DNA of 64,000 nucleotides, from assembly GCF_022049065.2 (NCBI RefSeq), contig NZ_CP095743.1:1193001-1257000 (forward strand), in the 5' to 3' direction. The stretch's first letter is position 1; every line of letters begins with the position of its first letter. The notes under the pieces are model-generated. The model was not told the DNA's origin and ran no database searches. It saw nothing but the letters and a program-made list of their open reading frames with translations. Shown here in pieces: positions 28,672 to 38,441 of the stretch. Origin of the DNA: Niallia sp. Man26 (GTDB taxonomy: Bacteria > Bacillota > Bacilli > Bacillales > Cytobacillaceae). The translations under genes and the position numbers were made by a program.

Positions 28672-29445
28672 TTATTCGATATTAAAATAGAAAGCTTTCG
28701 TATTAGCCAATAGTTGATTATATATTTGTTTTGCTGGCATATTCTTTAGTTTTGATAGTTTCTCCATTGTGTGATGAATCATGGCAGGCATTGTTTTATG
28801 GTTATGAAAAGGGCCTTCAAAGGGCCATGGTCCATCGGTTTCTGCCATGATCTTTTGCAGAGGATATTGTGCCGCAATACGTTGGATTTCCTCTTCATAA
28901 ACAATATCAGGTGTAAAGGAGATATAGCACCCGTTTGTCTTCATCCGCTCTAATGTAGTTTCGCTTCCTTTGAACCAATGAAAGTGGGCTTCCATATAGC
29001 TGTGTTTTTCTAATAATTCCAAAGCAAGCGGTGCTTCATCATAAATGCAGTGCAAAATGATTGGTTTCTTCACTTCCTTGGCGAGCAGGATAAATTGCTC
29101 AAGTACTTCAAGATACGGCTCAAGAGGATAACTTTGTGGGTCTTTTTGTCTTTCATAATGAGGAAGACCAACTTCGCCTATTGCAATCATATCTTGCTGA
29201 TGCAGCTTAATCCATTCAAATAAGTCTGCGAAGTCTCTATCCTTTAGGAGCGGCTGTTCTGGATGAAAGCCGAATGCCGGGTGAACGAAAGAGAAATTTT
29301 TGCTTAATTGCCGATTGCGGATGGAGGAAGCTTTGTCCATTGATACAGCAATAAGAGCAGCTATTGATTCATCTCTTTGGATATTGGCAATTTCCTCCTC
29401 GGAATATTGGTCAAGATGAATATGAGCATCAATTATTCTGTTCAA
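28672..29445 (-). CDS. TatD-family metal-dependent hydrolase
   Basis: 257-residue TIM-barrel hydrolase of the amidohydrolase fold. Metal ligands can be followed: DAHIHL (two His), AIGEVGL (Glu), ILHCIYDEA (His), AHFHWFKG (His) and ETDGPW (Asp). It differs from housekeeping TatD at substrate-side positions: GLPHYER replaces GLDYY, and ETDGPWPFEGPF replaces ETDAPYL. It is the last gene of a TPP-riboswitch operon and overlaps thiZ by 17 bases. That position suggests it acts on an imported thiamine-derived pyrimidine rather than on DNA. This is inference, and a nuclease role is not excluded. Confidence 0.78.
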   Translation of the reverse strand: MNRIIDAHIHLDQYSEEEIANIQRDESIAALIAVSMDKASSIRNRQLSKNFSFVHPAFGFHPEQPLLKDRDFADLFEWIKLHQQDMIAIGEVGLPHYERQKDPQSYPLEPYLEVLEQFILLAKEVKKPIILHCIYDEAPLALELLEKHSYMEAHFHWFKGSETTLERMKTNGCYISFTPDIVYEEEIQRIAAQYPLQKIMAETDGPWPFEGPFHNHKTMPAMIHHTMEKLSKLKNMPAKQIYNQLLANTKAFYFNIE

Positions 29446-30190
29446 TCTGCTTTACCTCCGAAGGTTTAAGTTTATAATAGATATCTTTCTTCCATTCTAA
29501 GAATTCCTGATTGAGCCAAAGATCGTCTGCTCTCGGCCGAGGAAACGGCACCGTTGCTTCCATAAGCTTATCGTTCGGATTAGAAGGAAGGATATAAATT
29601 CTATCCGACAGATACAAGGCTTCATCAATATTATGAGTAATAAAGAGAACCGTTCTTTTATCCATACTCCATAACGATAAGAGCCATTTCTGCATTTCCA
29701 ATCTCGTCAGCTCATCAAGGGCGCCGAACGGTTCATCCAAAAGAAGCAGTGGCATCGGACTCATTAAGGCTCGAACAAAGGAAACACGTTGTTTCATCCC
29801 TCCTGACAGTTCAGCAGGAGTGGCATTAGCATAGGAGGATAAGCCTGCTTTTTTGAGCATATCCAGTGCAAGCGCCTTATCCTTTTTGCCGTTAATTTCT
29901 TGGGTAATCAATACATTTTCCAATACAGTCCGCCAAGGAAATAAGGAGGGTGCTTGAGGCATATAGCTGATATGGCCTTTTTGTCCAGTAATATCCTTGC
30001 CGTTTTGCATGATGTTTCCTGCATCAGGCTTTAGCATCCCGCCGATGAGATGGAAGATGGTGCTTTTACCACTCCCCGATGGTCCTAATATAGAAACGAA
30101 TTCTCCTTCTTGAACCGTCATATTTAAATCTCGTAGAACAGGTTTTTTTTCAAATGACATGCTTATATTTTTTAATTCCAGTTTGCCCAT
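29429..30190 (-). CDS. thiZ: Thiamine-precursor ABC ATPase
   Basis: ATPase of the ThiXYZ importer for hydroxymethyl- or formylamino-pyrimidine, 253 residues. It has Walker [10 protein letters not shown], signature LSGGMKQR, Walker B LLLLDEP and switch ITHNIDEA, like the nitrate/sulfonate/taurine ATPases. Its ATG follows one base-step after the thiX frame, and the gene overlaps the TatD-like gene. It is controlled by the TPP riboswitch through operon transcription. Confidence 0.85.
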   Translation of the reverse strand: MGKLELKNISMSFEKKPVLRDLNMTVQEGEFVSILGPSGSGKSTIFHLIGGMLKPDAGNIMQNGKDITGQKGHISYMPQAPSLFPWRTVLENVLITQEINGKKDKALALDMLKKAGLSSYANATPAELSGGMKQRVSFVRALMSPMPLLLLDEPFGALDELTRLEMQKWLLSLWSMDKRTVLFITHNIDEALYLSDRIYILPSNPNDKLMEATVPFPRPRADDLWLNQEFLEWKKDIYYKLKPSEVKQIEQNN

Positions 30191-30952
30191 TTACTTCTCC
30201 TCCTTGCTTTGGCCGCGGATGCACCATTTCTCAAGCAGTTTAATGACAACGAAAAAGAGCAAGCTTAATGCCATAATAGCAAAAATCGCCACAAATACAC
30301 GGTCTGTGCGGAATGATTTGGATGCCATAGTCATATATACTCCAATTCCTTCTTTCGAACCAAGCCATTCAGAGATAACGGCACCCATAACACTATAGGT
30401 AGCTGATATTTTTAATCCAGAAAAAATCGACGGCAGGGCATAAGGCCACTCCAGCTTCCAAAACATTTGCCGTTTTGTGCTGCCTGACATTTGCATAAAG
30501 TGTTTAAGCTCTGGAGATGTTTGTCTGAATCCGTCAAGACAGGCTACTGTAATCGGAAAAAAGCATACGAGTGTAATAACAATTAGCTTCGGCATAATAC
30601 CAAAACCAAACCATACTACAAGCAGTGGTGCAAGCACGATAGTTGGAATGTTTTGAGACAGAATCAGCAGAGGATACACAGCTTCCCGGAAAAAAGCCAC
30701 CCGATGCAATGTGACAGCAATCAGTAGTCCGACTGCACTACCAATCAAAAACCCAATAACAGACAGCTTTGTAGTGGCAATCAAGTGAACGAAAAAAGTA
30801 TCCCAGCTTGCATTCGCTTCCGTGAGTATCGCCGAAGGAGAGGGAAGCAACCAGTTCTCGATATGAAAAAACCTTACAGCAGCTTCCCAAAGTCCAAATA
30901 AAAGAAGGAGAACCAGTAACGGTCTCCAAAATGTTAATAAAAATTTATTCAT
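30191..30952 (-). CDS. thiX: Thiamine-precursor ABC permease
   Basis: Permease of the ThiXYZ importer, 253 residues, with six hydrophobic segments. The EAA-type loop reads FMQMSGSTKRQMFWKLEWPYALP. It belongs to the SsuC/TauC-like family. Its ATG overlaps the stop of the upstream thiamine-binding gene by one base, and thiZ begins directly after it. Confidence 0.85.
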   Translation of the reverse strand: MNKFLLTFWRPLLVLLLLFGLWEAAVRFFHIENWLLPSPSAILTEANASWDTFFVHLIATTKLSVIGFLIGSAVGLLIAVTLHRVAFFREAVYPLLILSQNIPTIVLAPLLVVWFGFGIMPKLIVITLVCFFPITVACLDGFRQTSPELKHFMQMSGSTKRQMFWKLEWPYALPSIFSGLKISATYSVMGAVISEWLGSKEGIGVYMTMASKSFRTDRVFVAIFAIMALSLLFFVVIKLLEKWCIRGQSKEEK

Positions 30953-31242
30953 TAGCGATATTTCCCCGTTAAGTCTTCCATTGTAATTCCGTCAGGCTGA
31001 TAAAGAACTTTAATTTGGGTAATAACATTGCTCGATCCAATGTCTGTCATCTTTTTGTTCATGGAGCTGATAATTTGAAACAGCTCATCCATGTCACCTT
31101 CCATCGTTGTTTCTAACGGATGGACTTCATATTTAACACCAGAATCTTGAATAATTTTAATTGCCTCATCCACATAGGGAATTACATTTTCCCCGTTTTT
31201 TGTTTTTGGAATGATTTGTACACTAATTAATGCATTTGCCAT
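30952..31242 (-). CDS. Thiamine-binding protein, MTH1187/YqgV family
   Basis: 96-residue small cytoplasmic protein of the MTH1187/YkoF-like family, a ferredoxin-like fold known to bind thiamine-type ligands. It keeps the conserved VQIIPKTK, YEVHPLETTMEGDMDEL and TQIKVLY stretches. It may act as a ligand carrier or sensor for the transporter. It is translationally coupled on both sides (1-base overlaps with thiY and thiX). Confidence 0.82.
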   Translation of the reverse strand: MANALISVQIIPKTKNGENVIPYVDEAIKIIQDSGVKYEVHPLETTMEGDMDELFQIISSMNKKMTDIGSSNVITQIKVLYQPDGITMEDLTGKYR

Positions 31243-32243
31243 TATTCGTCTCCTCCTTCAGGCAGAAATTCGTTTGTAAATGCTTTGTCTGCATCAAGCT
31301 GCTTTTCTAACAGCTTATTGTCATACATCCAATCAGCATAGTTCTTCCAAACAGACAGCTTTTGTTCCCCCCAGCGAGGTGCGTCATCTTGGTATTTAGA
31401 TGCCAGCCACTCTTGGCTTTTTTTCACTAGCTCCTCATCTAAATCTGGTGCATGCTTTAACAGGATGGAAGCTGCATCGTCCGGGTTATCTATTGTGTAT
31501 TCATAGCCCTTTGTTGCTGCTTTAAGGAAAGCTTTGACGGTTTCTGGATTATCTGCAATCATACTTTCGTTTGTGGAAAGTACAGGTGTGTAATAATCAA
31601 GCTTATCACTGTAATCAGTTAAGTAAATCATATTAATCTTTTCGCCGCGAAGCTCTGCCTCCACTCCGGTCCAGCCGTAATAAATCCAGGCGAAATCAAT
31701 GTTTTGCTTCATTGCCGTGAAATAGTCAGCATCTCCGATATTAACAATATCAACATCTTTAACATCCGTATTTTCCTGCTTCATCAGGGATGAGATGACA
31801 GAAGCTTCAACTTCTGAACCCCAGCCTCCATATGTTTTACCTGCAAAATCCTTAGGTGATTTGATGTTATTTTCTGCAGGTGAAGCAAATCCGGATGTAT
31901 TATGCTGAATGATTGCTGCGATTGATACGAGTGGCACACCTTGAACTCTTGCTTGTGTAATTCCTTCTTGATAGCTAACGCCAAAGTCTGCTTTTCCGGA
32001 TGCGACTAAGGAATCAGCACCAGCTTCACCAGGTGTGATGATATCAACATCAAGTCCTTCCTCTGCGAAATAACCTTTTTCCTCTGCTGCATAAAGTCCT
32101 GTATGATTAGTGTTTGGTGTCCAATCCAGAACAACAGTGATTTTTTGCTTTTTGTCTTCCCCTTGCTCCTTGCTGTTTTCTGATGTGTTGCTGCAGCTTG
32201 CTAAAAGCAGGACTGCGGCAAAAGCCATTAAAGCTTTTTTCAT
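31242..32243 (-). CDS. thiY: Pyrimidine-precursor binding lipoprotein
   Basis: Receptor of the ThiXYZ importer, 333 residues, NMT1/THI5-like. The lipobox is LLASC (Cys17). Family stretches include VVLDWTPNTNHTGLYAAEEKGYF near the N-terminus, the GEAGADSLVASGKADFGVS loop and FAWIYYGWTGVEAE. It binds formylaminopyrimidine or HMP released from degraded thiamine. It is the first gene after the TPP riboswitch. Confidence 0.9.
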   Translation of the reverse strand: MKKALMAFAAVLLLASCSNTSENSKEQGEDKKQKITVVLDWTPNTNHTGLYAAEEKGYFAEEGLDVDIITPGEAGADSLVASGKADFGVSYQEGITQARVQGVPLVSIAAIIQHNTSGFASPAENNIKSPKDFAGKTYGGWGSEVEASVISSLMKQENTDVKDVDIVNIGDADYFTAMKQNIDFAWIYYGWTGVEAELRGEKINMIYLTDYSDKLDYYTPVLSTNESMIADNPETVKAFLKAATKGYEYTIDNPDDAASILLKHAPDLDEELVKKSQEWLASKYQDDAPRWGEQKLSVWKNYADWMYDNKLLEKQLDADKAFTNEFLPEGGDE

Positions 32244-32352
32244 AATGCTTCCTCCTGTAGTAAGAAAAAAAGTTAGGAACCTGTAACGAAGTAGGAAAGT
32301 TGCTGCACTATAACGTTAAGTTAAAAGTGAGCCGGCAACTGTTATAAAAACG

Positions 32353-32383
32353 AAAAAAAAGTTCAAGTTACATGAACCTGAAC
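32353..32383 (-). terminator. Riboswitch-controlled terminator before thiY
   Basis: In the minus transcript a 9 bp stem (GTTCAGGTT with AACTTGAAC, one G-U pair) with loop CATGT is followed by eight U. It lies about 30 bases after the aptamer and is the expression platform that stops transcription when TPP is bound. Confidence 0.88.
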
Positions 32384-32412
32384 GCTTTAAATACAAAGGT
32401 ATGTAAAGAATG

Positions 32413-32502
32413 TCCGTTTCCTACGCTGGCATTAACCAGATCAGGTTCAAAGGGTTTTTATCTTTCGGATAACTCTCAACCAGCAACACTGGTTCCCCTA
32501 GT
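32413..32502 (-). ncRNA. TPP riboswitch (thi-box)
   Basis: Reading the minus strand: ACTAGGGG, then GTTGAGA, then ACCCTTTGAACCTGATC and GGTTAATGCCAGCGTAGGA. These are the conserved core elements of the TPP aptamer in order. It controls the thiY-tatD operon. Confidence 0.95.
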
Positions 32503-32534
32503 AATTCTTTTTTTCTCATTCTGTTTTCCTGCTT

Positions 32535-32562
32535 ATTATAGCAGATATATAAGACTTGTCCT
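32535..32562 (-). promoter_or_regulatory. Promoter of the thiamine operon
   Basis: Minus strand -35 AGGACA (32557-32562), 16-base spacer, -10 TATAAT (32535-32540), about 30 bases ahead of the riboswitch. Confidence 0.65.
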
Positions 32563-32581
32563 ATATCTTCCATCATATAAA

Positions 32582-32992
32582 TCAAATTTGGCTGTTTTTC
32601 TTCCATTTTTCAAAAGCAATCAGCTCCTGATTAACAGCAGAAAGGACGTATTTTAAGACAAGTGCATCGTCGACAATTCCAATGCCAAAGATAAAATCCG
32701 GAATAATATCTAATGGAGACAAAAAATATAATAATCCTGCAACAATCAGCACCATTGATTTCTTGTTAATTTGCCGATATGTGCCGTTTTGGTATGCCTT
32801 GACTAACGAAAGCAGTAACTGAAGCTTGTCCCAAAGAGACGATAGCCACTTTCTGTTAGAGGTTGCTTTTGGAACAGCCTTTTTTAACAGCTCTGTTAGT
32901 CTGGAAGGCTGTTCCACAAGTGCAGCCGCTTTTTTTTCATGTTTTTTATATCCTGTTTCTATTTTATCTTTTTTAAATAACAACATCATCAA
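32582..32992 (-). CDS. DUF1232 (YkvA-like) membrane protein
   Basis: 136-residue protein with a basic helical N-terminus and the DUF1232 core (GLLYFLSPLDIIPDFIFGIGIVDD, about 88-112), a short hydrophobic hairpin. Family members are small membrane proteins of unknown role. It is immediately upstream of the thiamine promoter, but that operon has its own promoter, so it is probably independent. Confidence 0.75.
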   Translation of the reverse strand: MMMLLFKKDKIETGYKKHEKKAAALVEQPSRLTELLKKAVPKATSNRKWLSSLWDKLQLLLSLVKAYQNGTYRQINKKSMVLIVAGLLYFLSPLDIIPDFIFGIGIVDDALVLKYVLSAVNQELIAFEKWKKNSQI

Positions 32993-33145
32993 CTCCGTAT
33001 AAAGTGTACTGTATAAATAATGTTTGCTTCTTTACCATTCATTAAACATTTCCCTTTATATAGGAGATAAAACTAATAAGGAGAAATTTACTTTCTTTTC
33101 GTATGGTTGTTACAATGAAAGTAAAGATTAGAACTGGAGCTGATC

Positions 33146-33865
33146 ATGATGTTGGAAGAATGGATTAAAAATGCAAACCATCTTGTCGTTTTTACCGGTG
33201 CAGGTATGTCAACCGAAAGTGGTTTGCCCGATTTTCGGTCTGCAGATAAAGGATTATGGACAAATGAACAAAAATCATATTTATCAAGCACAGATGCACT
33301 GAACCATCATTTAGAAGATTTTATCGCCTTTTACAGGGAAAGAGTATTAGGAATTTCTGAATTTAAGCCGAATAAGGGCCATTTTCTGTTGGCAGAGTGG
33401 GAGAAAAGAGGTTTGTTAAAAGGGGTTATAACCCAAAATGTAGATGGATTTCATTTTCTTGCAGGAAGTAAAAAGGTGTATGAGCTGCATGGGACTCTGC
33501 AAAAGCTCCATTGCCAAACATGTAAAAAAACATATTCGTGCAACGAATATCTGCATGAGGTTTATGTATGTGAATGCGGCGGCACATTGCGTCCATCCAT
33601 TGTTTTATTTGGAGAAATGCTGCCGGAAAAACCGTTTCTTCTTGCAGAAAAAGCAGCTATTGCATCAGATGTGTTTATCGTGCTAGGCTCTTCACTGAGT
33701 GTGTCACCAGCGAATCAAATCCCCTTGCTCGCTAAGCAGACGGGAAGTAAATTAATAATTATTAATAACGAAGAAACAGAGTTTGATTACCTTGCTGATC
33801 TCCTAATCCGCGAAGCAATCGGCCAAACGCTTGAATGTGCAGAGGCAAAGCTTAACAGCATATAA
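33146..33865 (+). CDS. Sir2-family NAD-dependent protein deacylase
   Basis: Sirtuin of 239 residues that removes acyl groups from lysines with NAD. It has the NAD motif GAGMSTESGLPDFRS, TQNVDGFH and the catalytic His in VYELHGTL. A Cys4 zinc module is visible (CQTC and CEC plus an intervening Cys). GSSLSVSPAN closes the nucleotide site. It corresponds to the CobB/SrtN group. Two consecutive ATGs follow GGAG; the first is given. Monocistronic; prfC follows after 114 bases. Confidence 0.9.
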   Translation: MMLEEWIKNANHLVVFTGAGMSTESGLPDFRSADKGLWTNEQKSYLSSTDALNHHLEDFIAFYRERVLGISEFKPNKGHFLLAEWEKRGLLKGVITQNVDGFHFLAGSKKVYELHGTLQKLHCQTCKKTYSCNEYLHEVYVCECGGTLRPSIVLFGEMLPEKPFLLAEKAAIASDVFIVLGSSLSVSPANQIPLLAKQTGSKLIIINNEETEFDYLADLLIREAIGQTLECAEAKLNSI

Positions 33866-33979
33866 AAAAATGCAATCTTTGCAAAAACTAGGGTATGGGG
33901 AAGGGATTGCAAACTTTTGTGTATCGAGCTATTATTAAGAGATGAGCATAAATGAAAGTGCAAAAGAGAGGAATAAAAC

Positions 33980-35563
33980 ATGTCTAAAACATTTCAAGAT
34001 GAGGTATTGTCCCGACGTACCTTTGCAATAATATCCCATCCGGATGCCGGTAAAACAACGCTTACGGAAAAATTACTGTTGTTCGGCGGAGCAATTCGCG
34101 ATGCTGGAACAGTAAAGGGGAAAAAGACCGGGAAATTTGCAACAAGTGACTGGATGGAAATTGAAAAGCAAAGAGGTATTTCCGTAACATCAAGTGTTAT
34201 GCAGTTTGACTACAACAATGCGAGAGTTAATATTTTGGATACACCAGGACACCAAGATTTCAGTGAGGATACGTATCGAACATTGACTGCCGTTGACAGT
34301 GCTGTCATGATTATTGACTCTGCAAAAGGGATCGAGGAACAGACATTAAAGCTGTTCAAGGTTTGTCGTATGAGAGGGATTCCAATTTTTACATTCATCA
34401 ATAAGCTTGACCGTCAAGGGAAGGCGCCATTAGAGCTTCTTGCGGAGCTAGAGGAAGTAATGGGAATTGAGTCGTACCCGATGAACTGGCCAATTGGTAT
34501 GGGGAAAGAATTCCTAGGTATTTATGATCGTTACTATAACCGAATTGAGCAGTTTCGTGTAGAGGAAGGCGATAAATATATCTCGTTAAATGAGGATGGG
34601 GAAATTGAGGGAGAACATCCGATTAAAAAGGATTCCCTGTATGACCAGACGCTAGAGGAAATCATGCTGCTAAATGAAGCAGGCAATGAATTTTCAGCAG
34701 ACAGAATTAACAGCGGAGATTTGACACCAGTATTTTTCGGTAGTGCTTTAGCGAACTTCGGCGTACAGACTTTCTTGGAAACTTATTTGGATTTTGCGCC
34801 ATCGCCGCAGCCAAGAAGCTCTACTGCAGGAAAAATTGATCCGTTGTCAGAAGAATTCTCAGGATTTATCTTTAAGATTCAGGCAAATATGAACCCAGCA
34901 CACAGGGATAGAATTGCTTTCTTAAGAATTTGTTCAGGTAAGTTCGACAGAGGAATGACTGTCAATTTGCCAAGGACAGGTAAGCAAATTAAACTGGCCC
35001 AATCCACTCAGTTTATGGCGGATGACAGAAGCACTGTCAATGAAGCGGTAAGCGGTGATATTATTGGATTGTATGATCCAGGATTTTACCAGATTGGCGA
35101 TACATTGACAGTAAACAAAAACACCTTCCAATATGAAAAGCTTCCGCAATTTACACCAGAGCTTTTCGTGCGTGTCACAGCTAAAAACGTCATGAAGCAG
35201 AAGCATTTCCACAAAGGAATTCAACAGCTTGTTCAAGAAGGAGCAATCCAGCTATATAAAACAGTAAAAACAGAGGATTATCTTCTTGGTGCAGTTGGAC
35301 AGCTGCAATTTGAGGTGTTCGAGCACCGCATGAGAAATGAATATAATGTAGATGTGCTTATGGAGCATGTTGGTTCTAAAATTGCCAGATGGACAGTGGA
35401 TGAGGAAGTAAACGAAAACTTATCAAGTGGCAGAAGTCTGTTGGTTGAAGACAGATATGGGAAAAAAGCATTCTTGTTTGAAAATGAATTTGCGTTGCGC
35501 TGGTTCCAGGATAAAAATCCTGATGTTAAACTTTATAATCCAATGGATTCAGAAGAATCCTAA
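33980..35563 (+). CDS. prfC: Peptide chain release factor 3
   Basis: Translational GTPase of 527 residues that recycles RF1/RF2 from the ribosome. G motifs: [12 protein letters not shown] (G1), DTPGHQDF (G3), NKLD (G4). The effector part [13 protein letters not shown] is typical of RF3, which separates it from EF-G. Domain 2 and the C-terminal RF3 domain are complete. RF3 is absent from some Bacillus such as B. subtilis. It ends at a clear terminator. Confidence 0.95.
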   Translation: MSKTFQDEVLSRRTFAIISHPDAGKTTLTEKLLLFGGAIRDAGTVKGKKTGKFATSDWMEIEKQRGISVTSSVMQFDYNNARVNILDTPGHQDFSEDTYRTLTAVDSAVMIIDSAKGIEEQTLKLFKVCRMRGIPIFTFINKLDRQGKAPLELLAELEEVMGIESYPMNWPIGMGKEFLGIYDRYYNRIEQFRVEEGDKYISLNEDGEIEGEHPIKKDSLYDQTLEEIMLLNEAGNEFSADRINSGDLTPVFFGSALANFGVQTFLETYLDFAPSPQPRSSTAGKIDPLSEEFSGFIFKIQANMNPAHRDRIAFLRICSGKFDRGMTVNLPRTGKQIKLAQSTQFMADDRSTVNEAVSGDIIGLYDPGFYQIGDTLTVNKNTFQYEKLPQFTPELFVRVTAKNVMKQKHFHKGIQQLVQEGAIQLYKTVKTEDYLLGAVGQLQFEVFEHRMRNEYNVDVLMEHVGSKIARWTVDEEVNENLSSGRSLLVEDRYGKKAFLFENEFALRWFQDKNPDVKLYNPMDSEES

Positions 35564-35568
35564 CAAAA

Positions 35569-35603
35569 AAAACAGGCGATTATCTTAATCGCTTGTTTTT
35601 TTG
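35569..35603 (+). terminator. Terminator of prfC
   Basis: AACAGGCGATTA/TAATCGCTTGTT stem, 3-base loop, poly-T tail. Confidence 0.88.
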
Positions 35604-36101
35604 TATCTAAATGTTAGTTTTCTTAACTTGTTATGGGAGTTGTAGCGAGGTAAACAAATGTTTAAAAGGAATATTTGGTATTTTTTTATATTAGTATAAT
35701 ATCAATGTTGGTTGATGGTGTAAGTGTATCCTAAAAAAGAAAGGATTTCTATTAAATTACTTGAAACTATACTATGGTAAATGGATTATTTCGCTTAGCT
35801 AAAATTAAGCATAGCAAGGTTTTTTGTTGTATTTATATAATTTCTAACTGTTTAGATTTTTTAAAAAAGTTAAAACTTTCTAAAAAATAATTGTAATCGA
35901 CTAAAATTTAGGTATAATAAAACCATGTTGTAATAAATAGTAACAAACCTATGTTATATATATTAACATTTGAAGAGAAGGACAATTTTGGTATGAGTAT
36001 CATTTTAATTAAGGGAAAAGTCTCGGATAGTAAGGTTAATTATCTGAATATTCTTTTAAGTTAAGATGATATTTTTATAAAAAAATATAGGGGGAACAAG
36101 G
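35604..36101. other. Long AT-rich region upstream of the amino acid importer
   Basis: About 500 bases with no convincing gene. A GCTTA/TAAGC weak hairpin near 35797-35815 is followed by TTTTTT, and could be a leader attenuator. A 23-codon reading frame at 35994-36065 has no well-placed ribosome site. I see no known riboswitch. The importer start is preceded by ATAGGGGG. Confidence 0.35.
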
Positions 36102-37172
36102 ATGAAAAAGAATCTATCAGTAATATTCAGCATGCTGTTAGTGCTTATATTAGCATTGGCAGGGTGCTCGGGGAATTCGGAAGAATCCAATACGAATGCA
36201 GATGAGAATTCAAAGACGTCAAGCTTGTTAGATACGGTCATTAAGAGGGGAACGCTGAAAGCTGGAGTCAATGACGCCCTTCCTGGATTTGGATACATAG
36301 ATTCTGATGGGAAAAACACTGGATTTGATGTTGATTTTGCGAGAGCAATTGCAGCAGGTGTCTTAGGAGATGCTAGCAAAATCGAATTCCGTCCATTATC
36401 AGCGACGGACCGGTTTACAGCATTACAATCGAAAGAAGTTGATGTGTTAATCCGCAATTCTACTTGGACAACAAACAGAGACGCTGAAGTTGGGTTAAGT
36501 TTTGCACCGGTCACCTTCTATGACGGTCAAGGAATTATGGTTCCGAAAGACAGCGGCTGGACTTCTTTAGAAGATTTAGAAGGAAAAACAATCGGTGTTG
36601 AAACAGGAACTACAACTGAATTGAATCTTGCGGATCAAATGAAGGCTGCTGGAGTAAGCTATACCCCGCAAACATTTGATAATGCAGATGCAGTCATTGC
36701 CGCATACGAATCTGGCTCTATTGATGCGTGGACTACAGATAAATCTGGTCTAGTGTCACGTCAATCAATGCTGCAAGATCCTGATGCACATATCATTTTA
36801 GATGCTACTCTTTCGAAAGAGCCTTTAGCACCAGCAGTCCTTGATAATGATGAAAAATGGAAAGATGCTGTAAGCTGGATTGTTTATGCAACAATTCAAG
36901 CAGAAGAGTTTGGTATCACTTCTGAAAATGTCGATGAATTCCTGGAGAGTGAAAATCCTGAAATTCAGCGCCTGCTCGGTGTCGGCGGTAATAATTTAGG
37001 AGAACAGCTAGGATTATCAAATGATTTTGCGTACCAAGTAATCAAGCAAGTCGGCAACTATGGAGAGATTTATAACAGAAACCTTGGCCCAGACACTGTG
37101 TTCAAGCTTGAAAGAGGGCAAAACGCATTATACAGTGATGGCGGACTGTTATATTCTATCCCATTCCGTTAA
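36102..37172 (+). CDS. General amino acid binding lipoprotein, AapJ type
   Basis: Receptor for an amino acid importer, 356 residues. The lipobox is LALAGC (Cys22), a Gram-positive feature absent from the proteobacterial periplasmic versions. The body follows the AapJ/BztA pattern: RGTLKAGVNDALPGFGY, FDVDFARAIAAGVLGD, VLIRNSTWTTNRD and ETGTTTELNLAD. A C-terminal extension (about 280-356) with GNYGEIYNRNLGP is also AapJ-like. A hairpin between it and the permease genes fits excess production of the receptor. Confidence 0.85.
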   Translation: MKKNLSVIFSMLLVLILALAGCSGNSEESNTNADENSKTSSLLDTVIKRGTLKAGVNDALPGFGYIDSDGKNTGFDVDFARAIAAGVLGDASKIEFRPLSATDRFTALQSKEVDVLIRNSTWTTNRDAEVGLSFAPVTFYDGQGIMVPKDSGWTSLEDLEGKTIGVETGTTTELNLADQMKAAGVSYTPQTFDNADAVIAAYESGSIDAWTTDKSGLVSRQSMLQDPDAHIILDATLSKEPLAPAVLDNDEKWKDAVSWIVYATIQAEEFGITSENVDEFLESENPEIQRLLGVGGNNLGEQLGLSNDFAYQVIKQVGNYGEIYNRNLGPDTVFKLERGQNALYSDGGLLYSIPFR

Positions 37173-37200
37173 AAAGATGATGATTTTATAACAGTTTGGA

Positions 37201-37238
37201 AGGCCTGCTGATATTGCTTTTCTAGCAGGCCTATTCTT
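37201..37238 (+). terminator. Intra-operon hairpin after the receptor gene
   Basis: AGGCCTGCT/AGCAGGCCT with a 14-base loop and an interrupted T tract; a partial terminator or mRNA stabiliser. Confidence 0.6.
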
Positions 37239-37259
37239 TTAGCTAAGGGAGGCATACAA

Positions 37260-38432
37260 ATGGAGAATAAAAGAACTGCAGCAACCCCCCTGTGGAGAAA
37301 CAAAAAGATGTTACCAATACTTATCCAATTACTATTTGTGGTAATTGTCGGATTTGCTATTGTCTTTATGGTTCGGAATGTTCAATCTGGCTTAGAGCAA
37401 ATCGGATTGAAGATAGGGTTGGATTTTCTAAATCTGAAAGCTTCTTTTCCGATTGCAGAATCGCTGATTTCCTATACACCTGAGGACCCTTATAGCCGAG
37501 CAATTGTTGTTGGCTTGTTAAATACCCTGAAAGTGTCATTTTTTGGAGTAATTATTGCATCTATACTTGGAGTTCTTATGGGAATTGCCCGGCTATCCTC
37601 TAACTGGCTTATTCGTAGTCTTGCAACTGTATATGTGGAGGTGTTCCGTAATACACCATTATTAGTGCAAATTTTCATTTGGAACTTTGCAGTATTCTTA
37701 CCAATGCCAAAAATTGATAACGCAGCGTCAATCGGTTCCTTCTATTTTTCAAATAGAGGTGCAGCTATTCCTTGGTTTACAACCTATGATAATACACTCA
37801 TATGGATTGGTGTAATTGTCGTATTGGCAGCAGTTTCCATTTTTTTGTTTAAAAAATTGACATCGTTAACTATTAATAATGGTAAAAATACACATCCACT
37901 CTTAACTGCTATTGGCTTTTTAATTTTCGGCTTTATCATCTCTTATTTCTTATTAGGCAATGGGCCATTTGGTATTTCCGTTCCGGAATTTGATGGCAAT
38001 GCTTTTGTCGGAGGTACATCCTTATCTATAGGTTTCTTGTCCATGCTTGTCGCCTTGTCCATTTATACATCAACATATATAGCCGAAATTGTACGTGCCG
38101 GTATCCTAGGTGTTCCGAAAGGACAGACAGAGGCAGCCAAAGCCCTTGGCTTTAAGAGCCCTACAGCATTAAGATTAATTATTTTTCCGCAAGCAATTCG
38201 CATTATCATTCCTCCGTTGACGAGCCAGTACTTAAACTTAATCAAAAACTCAACCTTAGCGATGGCTGTTGCTTATCAGGATATTGTTGGAATCGGCAAT
38301 ACAATCATTAATCAGACAGGGCATACATTTGAAATCATCCTTATTATGATTGCTGTTTATTTACTGTTCAGCTTAGGGACTTCACTGTTTATGAACTTCT
38401 TTAATAAAAAATTCCAGTTGGTTGAAAGGTAG
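37260..38432 (+). CDS. Amino acid ABC permease, AapQ type
   Basis: 390-residue permease, much longer than the usual 220-residue HisM-like proteins. It has an N-terminal helix, a first helix pair with VGLLNTLKVSFFGVI and EVFRNTPLLVQIF, an inserted external region, and the coupling loop EAAKALGFKSPTALRLIIFPQA near the C-terminus. Long paired permeases are the mark of Aap/Bzt systems. The following gene encodes its partner. Confidence 0.88.
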   Translation: MENKRTAATPLWRNKKMLPILIQLLFVVIVGFAIVFMVRNVQSGLEQIGLKIGLDFLNLKASFPIAESLISYTPEDPYSRAIVVGLLNTLKVSFFGVIIASILGVLMGIARLSSNWLIRSLATVYVEVFRNTPLLVQIFIWNFAVFLPMPKIDNAASIGSFYFSNRGAAIPWFTTYDNTLIWIGVIVVLAAVSIFLFKKLTSLTINNGKNTHPLLTAIGFLIFGFIISYFLLGNGPFGISVPEFDGNAFVGGTSLSIGFLSMLVALSIYTSTYIAEIVRAGILGVPKGQTEAAKALGFKSPTALRLIIFPQAIRIIIPPLTSQYLNLIKNSTLAMAVAYQDIVGIGNTIINQTGHTFEIILIMIAVYLLFSLGTSLFMNFFNKKFQLVER

Positions 38433-38441
38433 TGATGCAAA

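Noticed and set aside
35994-36065. 23-residue leader peptide before the amino acid importer
   Set aside because: No well-placed ribosome site and no runs of a single amino acid codon to suggest attenuation.
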